In this document: positions 40,111-52,200 of the stretch, one piece after another
Layout of the letters: every line of letters starts with the position of its first letter
Position numbering within the stretch: the stretch's first letter is position 1
DNA from: Onchocerca volvulus
Taxonomy: Eukaryota > Nematoda > Chromadorea > Rhabditida > Onchocercidae
NCBI GenBank assembly: GCA_000499405.2
Contig: HG738139.1
Location: 12,052,398-12,116,397 of the forward strand
Direction of reading: 5' to 3'
DNA length: 64,000 nucleotides
Translations under genes and position numbers: made by a program
The notes under the pieces: model-generated
Told to the model about the DNA's origin: nothing
Database searches by the model: none
The model's input: the letters and a program-made list of their open reading frames with translations, nothing else

Positions 40111-41214
40111 AATATAACATCCAGAATCCACTCTACAAAAGCAATTAAGACCATCGTCTTTTTTTTTTCTTTTTTTTGTTTTTTTCATGGCCAATCATTC
40201 CTTATCAAGTAAATAACTAGAAATTTTGATTCTCTTTCATTACGGAATCCGACATGTTAACAGTTCAACCAAAGTCGACTTTTGATCTTTGTGTATCTAG
40301 TCAAGAATTAAATTTTACGTTTTTGCTACGTAAATTGCAGTAATGTATCTGCTTAACTATTAAACGAAAAGAAAGATATCAGCAATGCAATAATAGACGC
40401 TTCTGTGACTATATAGTTCCAGCTGACATTTCTGTTACCAAACAGTTTCATACTGGCGTTTTTGTTATCATGTCTGATAACCTAATTTTTGGACATCATA
40501 AATCGACTTCATGATATTTCATATTATCCGTTTATGAACACTTCTTTTCATCGACTTCTATCCAATACTTCATGATTACGATCCACCTTTGATTCAGTAC
40601 GATTCATATGAAGACACATATCTTGCCTGTTCTCAGAACAACTCTTGAGGATTTAGGACAAACTTTTTTCCATCCCAATTAAATCAATCTTCTCCCCACT
40701 TACCCTCAATCAATAATTTATCTTTCATTTTATTCCTCTAACAATCTCCAATCTATCATAAGCATCTTTTACATTGCCATTTTTCTTCAATCTTTTCCTA
40801 AGGAATTCTTCAAGTAGCTATAGGTAATAGTAAAAACCGGTCTCTTTTACCGAGAATCCCCGGAAGACCTCATGGTAATATCCCAGAGAATTCCTAAAAC
40901 TTTCGTTTTCCTCGAAAATCTCCCATAAAATCGAACGCACGCACATAACATCAGGACACTTAACAGAATAATGATTTCATAAAAACGTTTCACAAACAGA
41001 CGAGAAGGGCACAAGCCTCTACAGTCAAGCACCTCAGTACAACATATCGTACATCAGGCATTCGTTTCGAAACGAATCTATCTTTCGCAGCTCAAAATTC
41101 GTTTACAATCAATATCATTCCTTTATAGTTTTGCACTTATGTTTTTTTTTTTTTTTTTGTCAGTTTCTTTTTAAAAAATGGTGATTGCATATGCATTTTC
41201 ATATTCCTAATTTA

Positions 41215-41465
41215 TTATTGTTTCTATTACAAGTAATTTCTTAGAAGAAGTAGAGATTTATCTCTTATATCCATATAAATATTTATTTTGATTTCCGTTG
41301 TAAATAACTTTTCACAGAAATTGCGAATTCTTTTCCCATATTCATATAACTTCTGTTGCAATGCAATTTTTCAGAGAAAATGAGAATTCTATTCTCATAT
41401 CCATATATCACTTTGACTCTTGATACAATTCAATTTTTCAGAGGAAATGAGTATTCTACTTTGTC
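41215..41465. repeat. Degenerate tandem repeat, period 60-70 bp
   Basis: ATATCCATATA near 41268, ATATTCATATA near 41338 and ATATCCATATA near 41397 recur with intervening TTTTCAGAGAAAATGAGAATTCT-like blocks. Three diverged copies upstream of the hnRNP-like gene. Confidence 0.65.
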
Positions 41466-41837
41466 CGCATGATTTAAATGCTAAAAATAATTATTGCTTT
41501 AACACTTCGCTTATAATCTGTTTCAGTAATTTGATACTATAGACTCTTTAATCGAAGTGTAGTGAATCTAAAGTCAAAATATCATCTTTCATTGAAATCA
41601 TTTTTAAATGTGCAAAAAGGATGCGCTATCATTAATTCTTGTATTTTGCTATTTTATTTGCCATGATCTTCCATCCCCTCAATTAAAAGGTTTAAGGCAT
41701 TAAGCTGCTGTGATAGAAATGTTTCATTAATTGATTTCCTTAATATTGAATATATTCCCTACTTTGACATTAATGTCTTGCTATGAAATAGCAATAAATT
41801 CTTCGTCAGATACTTTGACATTAGAAACTTTGAATGG

Positions 41838-41889
41838 AATTAAACAGCAGAACTGCTTATAGAAAAATAAGCAGTTCTGCTGTTTAATT
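41838..41889. repeat. Perfect 23-bp inverted repeat, 6-base loop
   Basis: The arm at 41838-41860 is the exact reverse complement of 41867-41889; the loop is AGAAAA. The arms carry AACAGCAGAACTGCTTAT and its complement. It ends 37 bases before the ATG of the hnRNP-like gene, so in a trans-spliced transcript it would sit in the discarded outron. It could be a small-RNA precursor, a protein-binding hairpin in nascent RNA, or an inverted duplication. No similar arms were noticed elsewhere in the window. Confidence 0.9.
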
Positions 41890-41926
41890 TCATTGCAATA
41901 ATTGTGAGAATGGAAGTTAATTTCAG

Positions 41927-43871
41927 ATGTCGATTATACCGGAAGAAAGAAGGATATTATTGGAGAAATTGAATCTAAAAACATCGACAAATGATATTGA
42001 ACGATTTTTCACGAAATGGGGTCCACTTTCTGAATGCATTGTTATGTTTGACAAGGTAAATCATTTACATATTCAGTAATAATGTTAGCATGCGATTACT
42101 GTCAACAAAATTATTCACATAGTCACGTTCGTTTTTCTTTTTTTTTTTTTTTTAATCATTTTTATTAATATTCACTTGCATTTGTTAATGATGCATAATA
42201 TTGATTTCTTTGGTTTTCAGCTCACTTTAATTGGGAATTCGATTTAATTTCAGAATACGAGGCGTTCTCGGGGGTACGGGTTTATCTGTTTTGTATGGGA
42301 TCACCATTGTGAACAGTGTCTTGAAGCGCAACCACATTCAATAGATGGTGTACAAATTGAAATGCGCCCAATTAAAGGCGTTAGTAAATTCATTTGGTTC
42401 AATTTTTTTTTTTTTTTTTGTTCAATTCTGACTTTCATTATCAAAATTTTTAACAATTTGTCATTAAGGTTAATTTCATTCTGTTCATTTTTAAAACATA
42501 CCTTTGCATTCATTGTTTCATTGAATAAACTGTTTAGATATCCTCAAATCCGATTGTCAAGTATATTAGCACACGAAAAATTCTAGTTTCATTTCTTGGT
42601 GCACGACTTGTGATCGATGATATTGAGGAATATTTTTCAAAATTTGGTACAGTTCATGTTGATTATGCAGTGGATACACTAAATGAGGTACTGTTTGTTT
42701 AATTTTAGGTCTAAATACCATTGAAGATTATTGAGAAGTGCATGGCAAACACTGTAATTCAAACCCGAAAAATGAAACTGATAGTAGAATAGCTTCAAGT
42801 TTATTATTATTTCTGGAAGAAAATGACTGAATTTAAAGTCGTTGTATTAGCATTATTTCGATTTTAGTATTATATTTGAGATAGCATTTGAAATGTTGTG
42901 GATATAGTGATGATCAAATATTCTAGATGAAGTAACACTAAAATAGTGAAAAAATAGTGAAATAGTGAAAAGAAAATTATGAAGGTATTTCCAAGATGAT
43001 AGAGATGTCGAAATTATTCAACTGCTGGATGATTGCAGAAGCCTTTATATTTTGCCTATGCTACATTTGATGAAGTTGAATCGTGTCAGAGCTGTATAAA
43101 TATCGGAGAACATTGCATCAATGGTCATCATGTCATCGTTCGAAAAATGATTCGACGGGAAGATCTCAAGAAAGCGGAGCAAATGGAACGTATTCGAGCA
43201 GTTTGTGAAGCGCGAATTCAGGAAGAATTGGAAGAAGAAGCGAAAAGAAAACGTCGTCAGTTGAATCGAAAATTACGTGAAAATTATGCTACGGAATTAG
43301 CTTTGTTACGGCCACCTCCACCGCCACCACCTGCTGCCGCACCATTACGAGACGCTGTTGAAGACCCTACACCATCAACCTCCAGTTGGGTACCTCTTTT
43401 GCCTAGTGAAGAGTTTCAGGAAGGCGGTGCTTCGCATCTTGCTGGTTATGGACCACAACGTCAAAAGCAATGCAATACATTTGCAGGTGGATCATTCATT
43501 ACTTTCCGATTTCAAAAACCCATGTTTTAGCTTTATTTATATCTTAAGCTAAACAATTTTGGAAAATATATATTATAGAAAGAAAAAATTGTATTAGGAA
43601 ATAGTTAGCCAATCGATTAGAGAATGCAAAGTGAGAGTATTTTCCAAAATATTTTGGCAAATGCGAAAGAGAGAATGGCGATATGAGATAAATTCTCATT
43701 TCCACTCGGAGATCAAATTTCATGAGTTTTTCAGAATCACATCTTGCGGGACATCGTATAGGAACTGGAACATCACAATGGATTCCGCTACCGCATGGCA
43801 ATATATCTGCACCCTCCGATGTTGTCCGACGATATTCTACACCAGACGAATCGTTCAATAGTCGATCTTGA
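41927..43871 (+). CDS. Divergent hnRNP A/B-type protein with two RRMs
   Basis: RNA-binding protein with the tandem-RRM layout of hnRNP A1. Exons: 41927-42055, 42254-42379, 42538-42687, 43039-43486, 43735-43871; 329 residues. RRM1 has KWGPLSECIVMFDKNTRRSR followed by RNP1 GYGFICF and AQPHSIDGVQIE, all aligning with hnRNP A1. RRM2 has KILVSFLG and HCINGHHVIVRKM, but RNP1 is degenerate (LYFAYATF, lacking the Arg-Gly). After RRM2 comes a highly charged helix (EELEEEAKRKRRQLNRK), a seven-proline run and a short Ser/Pro tail; the Gly-rich RGG tail of hnRNP A is absent. Exon 4 is open past its donor to a stop at 43530, so a retained-intron form would end there; the chosen splice (TTTGCAG-GTGGAT to TTTTCAG) adds a coding-like exon. 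TTTCAG abuts the ATG, giving a zero-length leader after trans-splicing. Confidence 0.82.
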
Positions 43872-44470
43872 CACTGAGTGTGGTAATTGATGAAATTAGT
43901 AATAACGAAAGCTCTTTGCCATGATCATTATTATATTGAGTTAACTGTTTTTGACTAATATATTTCCGCTTTTTTTTCAGTGATTGTGATCCATGTCTTG
44001 TTTATCATCGCTATAGTTATAAATTCTTTCATAATTTTTGTTTTTTTTTTTTTTCTAATCATATTTTGCAAAAGGATTGTAATCTTTCATATTCATGATT
44101 CCATAGCGCTATTGCGGTGTTTTTGGATATTTAGGCTTTCGGTTCAATAGAAGCACGAAAAATTTTTGACTTTTATTTTGTCAAAGTGATGCTTATATGA
44201 TATGTACTCAGTTATGTTTGTTAAATTTGTGCAATGTGGGTATTGTAAAGTTGCATAAAGTTTTCATTTATTTTCATTCATTTTAAATTTTTGAAAATGA
44301 ATTTAGAATTGTGTACAGTTTCTATGCTGGGCCAAACTCAGTGTTCGGCTTTTTTCACTTTGATAACTTTGTAAATCGTCCCATGATTGCATTTTATGCT
44401 TGGGAACGAATGGATATTTACGCAATTAGTAAGCGGTATAATTGTTTGGAATTATTCTTTTGTTTTGCAG
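43872..44470. other. Intergenic, hnRNP-like gene to TRMT44
   Basis: About 600 bases without an exon. It contains T runs (near 44040) and a TTTTGCAG ending at 44470, nine bases before the TRMT44 ATG and a good spliced-leader acceptor. The spacing would allow an operon, but nothing in the sequence proves one. Confidence 0.5.
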
Positions 44471-44479
44471 GTTCTTGAA

Positions 44480-47400
44480 ATGGATTTCATCAAGATTACT
44501 ACAGCTCCATTGTCAACATCGCTAGAGTTCGATGCAAGGGAAGCTTTCTCAAAGGTTGTTATATATAATTTGCATTTTTCGATATTGACTGAGCAGTTAT
44601 TGGTTTAATTGTTTTCAAGTTTCATTTATATGGCTTTATGTACTTATGACTTATGGTTATTTCTGCAAAACAAGTCATGTACATCAGTTTGAATGAAAAT
44701 TTTAGATCTTAATGTATAGATTCTTCCTGTATCACTGATTTTTTATTTTTTTTACGTTGATAAATCAAGTTTTCAGGTCATAAGCATATGGAAAGAACGT
44801 TGTCATACGGTAAACAGACGCTTATTAGGCGTTGTGTTGTTGGACGAACAAGATTTTAAGTATAATCATATATTAACAGTTGCTAACCTATCTTCGGAAA
44901 ATGTTGAAATCCGTAAATTCATTCCTAGGTCACCCGACATTTTTTCGACCTGTGCATATGAAGTTTCTTTTTGGTTAGATTTATTTTGTTTTTAAAATAC
45001 ATATTTATTGAGTGTGAATTCGATCCAAACGAATTCATTTCTGTTGAAAATGAATTAGTGAAGTTTTGGGACCCAAATTGAAATTTTGTTTTTAAAATGC
45101 TTCAGATCAGTATAAGTTTCATTTTCAGTTCTATAGTTGCCACATTGTTTTCGTTGAAAATCTATTGATTAAATATTTCAAAATCACTTATATCAGCTGT
45201 TAAATGTACAGTTAAGATTATTAATTAAGATCATACAGTTTAGGTAAATATGTTATGGAATTTCGGCCTTGTGTTTTGGACGAGAAGCGGCATCCCCATG
45301 TTTCTTTTCGTTATCGTCTTGCTTTGGAAGAGGCCTCAGATCAGGAGTGGTGCGTTGCTTGATTGGTTTAACTTTTAAATTATATATTTCTTGGGTGCAA
45401 TTTTGAAAAAACTGCTTTTTAATTTCCATAATTGGCATGATGATTATTTTATCTATTTAATTAGTAGTGTTTTCATTTACTTACCTTTTTTTCTTTTTTC
45501 TAGGAATCTAAGTCTTTTCATCTCAAGCAATGAAATGAATTATGCTTGGCTGCGAAAAGTCGCATTTCCGCGTTTATTAAAGTGAGTTTCTATGATGTCT
45601 TGAGTTTTGATTTTATTTCAGAAATTTCACTGTTCCATTTTCTAGATGGTTTGCTGAAATTGATGAACGGAGCAATATCACAGTTTCCCACAAATTAGTT
45701 AACATGGAAGATTACTCCCAGATCTATTGTGAGATCAAAAAGAAATGGGGCCAACAAATTGCTGCAGTAAGTTTTTTGATGTTATAATAATTGAAGTTGC
45801 TTTCATTGCTTATATTGAATCGTTCGGCACAACATATTAATAGCTCCAAAGCACTGCTCAGTATATATGCTTTTTCAAAATTTGAATTAGCTTCATTTTT
45901 TTAATTTTTCTAATTACTGAACATTTGATTCTTTCTAGAGCTGGACAGAAAGAACGAATTCACAGAAATTTGTTTATGAAGATTGCGCTATTGCAGCTTA
46001 TCTAATTGTAAGTAGGAAACTTTTTATTGAAGTAATGAACCCAATTTTTTAAAGAAATCTCGCAGAGGATTTGCCGGAAAAGTGAATTTCAGGCATACTG
46101 GCGGCAAAAAGGTTTCTCACCACAAAGATTTTGTGATATTGGTTGTGGCAATGGCTTGCTTGTGCATCTCTTGCGAAAGATGAAGGCTTGTTTTTTTTTA
46201 GGTATTGCATTTTTTCTGGAAAATGAGAAATTATAAAAATAAGTCTTCCATTGTCGTTTTCAATCAAAATGCTAGAAAATATCTCAGTAATCTACAGGTA
46301 AATGGTTATGGAATCGATTTAAGACAGCGCAGAACATGGACGAAATTTGTTGGAACTGACTTGAGAGAAAAAACATTGAATCCTAAAGAAGATTTGTTAA
46401 GCGATAGCGATTTTCTTATTGGAAATCACACAGATGAATTGACTCCTTGGATACCTATCATGGCTGCTAGGTTATATATTTTATGGAGATTTGTGATTTG
46501 AACAAGAAAACGTATTTTTATAGTCAGGAAATATTTTAATTTTTCTTCATACTCATTTTTTGTCAGAATTCATACGCATTTCTTCTTTTTTTTTCACTCT
46601 ATTCATTTCGAATTATTGAAGTTTTTTAAAAGCGCGCAAACTTAGAATTCATAAAAATCAGATTAATTACTTTTAAAAAATCATTTTAGAACCCTTAATT
46701 TCAGATCCAGAAGTAACTTTTTTTTACTGCCTTGTTGTCCGTTCGATTTTTATAGCCGTTTTCAAAAGAAATGTAGTACGGCTGCTACTAGTATATATAC
46801 ATCTTATCTTATATTTATTCGCGATATCTGTTTAAGGTAAATTTGATATTATTTCAAAATGAGGGACCTTCTTAGTGGATTGCATGAAGTTTCTCTTTTT
46901 CGTTGGACTATTCCCAAAAGTTTTATTTCTAATCCATAAAAAAGGAATAGTATTTAGGCTAGGTTATTGCGTTGAAGAAGATCGATTAAAAATTCCATCA
47001 ACGAAACGTTATTGTTTTCTCTGCACAGTACCTACTGGTGGACTAGTAAAAAATGTGGAAAATATTATAAGTAATATGTTGGGATATGCAAATTTCCCAC
47101 GTTTCGTGCCAAGGGAGAAAATTGAAAAGGTATGTCGTGTTTTGATTTGATGAGTAATATTTTTTTAACTTTGTTAGATTCATTTATTTCATAAATTTCA
47201 GTTTGTAAAATAAGAATAATACTATATGTAAAGGAGATTTAATATTATTATTTCTTTATTTTTTAAAGCCTGTAAATTTGTTGTGAAATAAGTTTAAAGC
47301 TAGCATTTAACTAATTTAAATCTAAATCTGTGCTAAAGAGTGTTTCTATGCTGAAACCTTGATAATTTTAGATAAAAAATTGTACTCAACTTTCTTGGGA

Positions 47401-48096
47401 TTTTCGGCAGTTGCTCACTACAAAAATATTCAGGCATCTATTCGAGCTATCACCGAATAAAACAACAGTGTATGTGTTCGCATTTTTGAACTTCAGAATC
47501 TGAAATTCTAAATTCCGAAAATTTTCGAATTATTCGGAGTCGGATATTATTAGTTGATCAGGAAGTACAATAATTGAGAAATGTGGATTATAAATCCTGA
47601 CAGTAGGAACTGCTTAAATCATGTATTGCAGCTGTTGCGGCGAAGGACAGTCATGCTCTTTAAAAGAAATAGCTGATCTACTTAATGAGGAAGAAAAAGC
47701 ACAACTTCGAGATTCAGATGGTGGTTTGCAAACATTCCTGAAAAATCAGCATCAAATTTTCAAAGTAAAATATAAATGAAATCAAATTTCTTTAGGATAT
47801 AAAAATAAAAAATAATGAATAATCTTCCCATTATTGTATTTTGCAAATGTAGATGCAGTTGCAGAAATCGAATCTTTCAAATCGTATTTTTGTTTTTTTG
47901 ATGAATAGAACTCCGATTCCTTATTATTAGTGAGAAGTAATTGCAGGTGGTTAAAGGCGCTGTTTCAATTCGTAACTGGGCAGAAGAGGGCAAGAGAAGA
48001 GTGGAAGGAAAATTGAGAACAAGTGATTGCTGGTTCCATAAATATTATTCTGGTGGTTGTCCATTATCGGCTCAGGATTGCTCTTATAAACATTGA
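44480..48096 (+). CDS. TRMT44: tRNA uracil-44 2'-O-methyltransferase (TRM44/METTL19)
   Basis: SAM-dependent enzyme of the family that makes Um44 in tRNA-Ser. Thirteen exons: 44480-44554, 44777-44951, 45244-45349, 45504-45581, 45646-45766, 45939-46007, 46093-46185, 46298-46470, 46705-46836, 46958-47129, 47372-47469, 47632-47764, 47947-48096; 524 residues. SAM motif I is DIGCGNG at 223-229, then GIDLRQRRTW; the substrate/SAM-site block GNHTDELTPWIP starts at 281, followed by FFLLPCCPFDFYSR and RLKIPSTKRYCF. The C-terminus has a CCCH finger: Cys503, Cys513, Cys520, His524 (C-x9-C-x6-C-x3-H), ending directly at the stop. Exon 7 must end at a GC donor (AAG-GCTTGT at 46186) to keep frame and the family spacing between motif I and GID. 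Confidence 0.93.
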
Positions 48097-49257
48097 AATC
48101 TTGAATTCTCTACGCATATTCCAACTAATTTTTGAGTTGCTACGCTTAACCATAGTAGCTAATACGATTTTTTCCTCTTTGACTTAACTTGTCAGAAAAG
48201 TTGCTTTTAATATCTTAGAATACTTTATTCTCTCATCTCATTCCTCCTTGCACTTCCCTGTTTCCTCCCGATATATTTCAAATAATGAAATTTCAAATAA
48301 TATCGCGGTCAGTTCAGTTTCTTGTATTGCTTACAAATCGATGTAAAAAATATTCAGTTATATTTATTGATGATAATCTCATATTGAATTGTGATGGAGC
48401 AAAATGCTTGCTTCATCTGTCGGCTTACTGAATCCAGTCGAACTGATTATGATCCAGGTCTTTCGCTGGTACATCTTATCTCAATTCAGCAAAGGGGAAC
48501 AGTGCAATGTTTCTCAGTGAAAATATAACATTCAGCATTTTGTTAGAAGAAAATTCTTTTACAATGACGCAGGAATCGATACCATAAATCTGATTATGTA
48601 ATAGCGCATTTATGCTATAAATCAATAAAAATGGAGGCATTTTTGGCAGCCGAAAAATCCACAATACTACGTACGTGTACAATTGACAAAGAGGTCACAT
48701 TGATCTTTTAACAATTTAAAAAATAAGGATAAGCTAGCAATTTTAAGTAAGCTTACAATTTCAGGTGCAAGGAAATGATAACTAGTTATCGAAATAAATA
48801 CAACATGCAGCAGATGCAGATCAATTTCTTTTCTTGATTCTTCAAGACATTTGAAAAATGAATAATTTCCCCGGCTCAATTTTATAAATAGAAACGCAAT
48901 GAATAATATTATGTATGCTTTTTTAAAGCTAGAAACAATTCTAGAGAATTCTCTGAGACGTGTTTCTTTTTTAATCTTAAATCTCTAAGATCAATTCTAA
49001 ATTTATTGAAGCATTCAATGAATACATTTGTAACAGTGATGCTTTTAATCGATTTTTCCACCGCAAAACACATCAAAAGATAGAATAGTTCGTAGTTGTT
49101 CCTGAGATTTTACGGGATTTAAAATGATCCAGTAACACCGCCATAAATATGACTGGAATCTCCGTAAGACAATTTGTTTTAGATATTTACATCTTCAACA
49201 AAAAACTAATAAGCTAAAATTTTTGAACGAGATCGATCGATAGAGAGATATTTAAAT
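48097..49257. other. Convergent interval, TRMT44 to the MTUS-like gene
   Basis: Contains the TRMT44 3' UTR and, on the other strand, that of the coiled-coil gene. A 44-codon plus-strand ORF at 48394-48528 has better coding composition than its surroundings and is reported as a finding. Nothing else was recognised. Confidence 0.45.
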
Positions 49258-52200
49258 TCAAACTGAGATACCGCTATCTATTACAGTACTCGCTGGTCTT
49301 GATGCTGTTTCATGATAGTTACTATCTTCGGAAACTGATGATTGCTCGTTTGTCCGAACACTGAAATGATCAAAAAATAATCCGGAAATATTAAAAATAT
49401 ATATATCGCTTGTATAGTTATCAATTATATCAGGGAATTCGATTGCCAACTGTTAGCTATCTGAATTTTAATAATTAGAAATGAAAAATGAAAGTATTCG
49501 AGAAATTAATCTGTGAATTATATGAAAATATTTGAAGAATTAATTTGTTAATTTAAAAATGCATGAAATTTATCGTATTTTCTTACTCCGAAGAGGGTCA
49601 TTTTTTGATTCAACAATTTCTTCAACAATAAAGCTGATGAAAGTTTTCAATCATAAAATTAAATCATTTTTAAAGTAAATTTTTCTTTTCAGATCGATAG
49701 ACATTCGCAAATGAATTCCATCATTAATTTCTTATCAAGATTTTTAGTTCATTAAATGATAACGATAATACTTACAGACGAGGAGTTCCTTCATCATCTG
49801 CATCATGCGCATCATCAAATGATAACCTTTGTGAGTAATCGCGATCTTTTGCTGCAACAAATTTAAATTTTCGAAGAAGTTTTAAAGGTTTAATGAAGAT
49901 CAAAATATCATTTTGCAAATGATCAACTTCTGTATTTGCAATTTTTTGTCGCAAGAAATTTAAATTTTCAAAAATTCTTGAAAACATAATAAAAATGAAA
50001 ATGCCAGGAATTTATAAAATGAAAATTACACAAAATTCACAAAAGATGCCAATAAGCAATATACCAATAAATGTTCCTTCCGGTGTATAAATGGTATCAA
50101 TATTTTCTTTAGCAAATCGATTACGACCTTGTTCAAGATATAATGAAATGACCGAACGAGTCATCACATCACCACCTAAATTAAATTTTATTTATCAAAT
50201 TCATCCCATAAATAATAAAATTTCCATCAATATCGTAATTTTCAATTTTAAATTCTTTTTATTTCTCTTTTAGATTCATTTCTTGATGATTTTTAATTCA
50301 TTTCCTTACTTTTTTTTTGTCCCAATTTTCCTTTTTTTAGTTCAAGTCAAACAAAGCATCCTAAGTATCTAAAATTAATTTCAGCATTTTTTAAAAATTT
50401 TATCATCTAATATAAAATTACTACGAGAAATTTTGTGAAAGTGAATCTATCTCAATCTATCCCAAATGCTTAGTTTAATTTATTTTATTTATTATTTTTC
50501 ATTGCTGTTTGATAAATATATAAATGTAATATTTATGATTTTGAGTTCTTTTATTTTCTCTTCTAAATTCATTTTCTTTTGATTTCTAATTCATTTTCTT
50601 ATTTTTTCTTTTCATTATACAATTTAATACCGTTTAATATATCATGCAACTTAAAATCATGTCATCTAATATCTTGCAATCTTGAATTATACAATCTAAT
50701 ATTATACAATTTAAAAATGATAAACTTCAAAGCATACTATCTCATATTATGCCATCTAGAATTCATATCATTTAATATTATTAAAATCTAGAATTTGTAC
50801 AATTTAGTATCATAGAACTGTGGAATTCAGACAATTTAGAATATTATCTAAAATCTAATACTGTAAAAAATTGAGTATACTTTTCTTGCATATCATAAAA
50901 TTTAATAATTATTCTAGCTAGAATTACAAGTTCGCTTTACCAGTTAGTTCGTAAATTTATTTGTGAAATTTCGAAAATATATTCAAAAATTAGTTAATGA
51001 GATAACACAATTAGTGAAGTAATTAAAAAAGTAATAGGATACTTTATTTTTTTTTGAAACTAACCCATATGTGACTGTGACAATCTTTGAGAAGTATAGG
51101 AAGAAGGAGGACGTCGTTCACTTTGACATAAACGAGTTGAGCAAAAATTCGTTGATTGGGGACTACGATATTTTCTAAAAATGGCCAAATCATTTCTAAA
51201 ATTTTTTTTTTTTGTTGAAAAATTTCAAATGGTACTATAAAGATATTTTAATATCGTGACAAAAATGCAAGATAATTTTGTCTGCAATTTGTTGAAATTT
51301 CAATCAAAATCTTTCTAAACAAATTTAGATTCAATATATTTGAATAAAAATTCAAAAAAAAAAAATTAATTTTTCAAAAATAGCTTACATTGCACAATCA
51401 CTTTTTGCAGAATTTGGCTCTCCTTCAGATGTAGACGATTCCATTTCTTCAATTTTATATCGTAATAAATCATTTTCTTTCAACATTGATTCGGACATTA
51501 CTGCTTGATTACGCGCAGAACGTTGTAGCTCTTCAAACTTTGATGTTAAAATCCTGTAAAAGATGAAATTTCAAAAAAATGCATTCTTAGAAATTAAGAC
51601 AATTTTTGTAAATCTTGCATTATTAAATTCAAATAGCTTATTTGCGGCTTTCGAGAACTACGACATTTTTTTGGTAAATACAATATCAAGGCGATCGTAT
51701 TAAAAAAAAACAAAAACAAAAACAAAAAAGATACGTAAAAATAAATAAATAAAAACATCTGAAGAAATAAACCTTTTGATTAGGAGTCAAAAATTCTAAA
51801 TTTAAAATAATTCTTCAAACATGGATTATCTTGAAATCTCGACAAATTATTTTTATTTATTAGGAACTAAAGTAGAATTTTTTGAGAAATAAGGACGGTG
51901 TCAAAGTGATTTTTGGAAAATACAGTATCAAAAAAAAAGTCTTATAGAATTATTAAGATCACATACTTTTCCGTATTGGTTTTTTGATCAACCAATATTT
52001 TCAACTCACGAACACGATGTTTTAGCTTGCTTATTTCAATATCTTTCAATGGAATTTCTTCTATTTTCAATTGCAGTTTTGCATTCGAATGTCGAAGTGT
52101 TTTAATTTCTGTTGATTTGATTTCCAGTGCCGTATTCAAACTGCTAATTTCTTTCGATAATTCCTAAAAAATTTTTTGAATTTAAATTAGCCAAAATTAA

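Larger units (their letters stand above)
38568..41926. other. Interval between Bre1 and the hnRNP-like gene
   Basis: Head-to-head interval. It holds exon-like blocks on the minus strand (39483-40110, listed separately), a 34-bp tandem repeat at 39426-39493, a degenerate repeat at 41215-41465 and a perfect hairpin at 41838-41889. A further open block at 38697-38894 (+), and blocks at about 39300-39370 and 39080-39150 (-), have coding-like composition but no recognised product. Promoters for both flanking genes should lie here. Confidence 0.45.

Noticed and set aside
40847..41032. Minus-strand ORF with a hydrophobic stretch
   Set aside because: Could pass for a small membrane protein, but no upstream acceptor, no homologue recalled and only 61 codons.
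43033..43530. Treating the 165-codon ORF as the end of the hnRNP-like gene
   Set aside because: A better model splices at 43486 to a clearly coding exon at 43735-43871; kept only as a retained-intron alternative.
43872..44480. Operon linking the hnRNP-like gene and TRMT44
   Set aside because: Same strand and moderate spacing are not enough; no way to tell SL types from genomic sequence.
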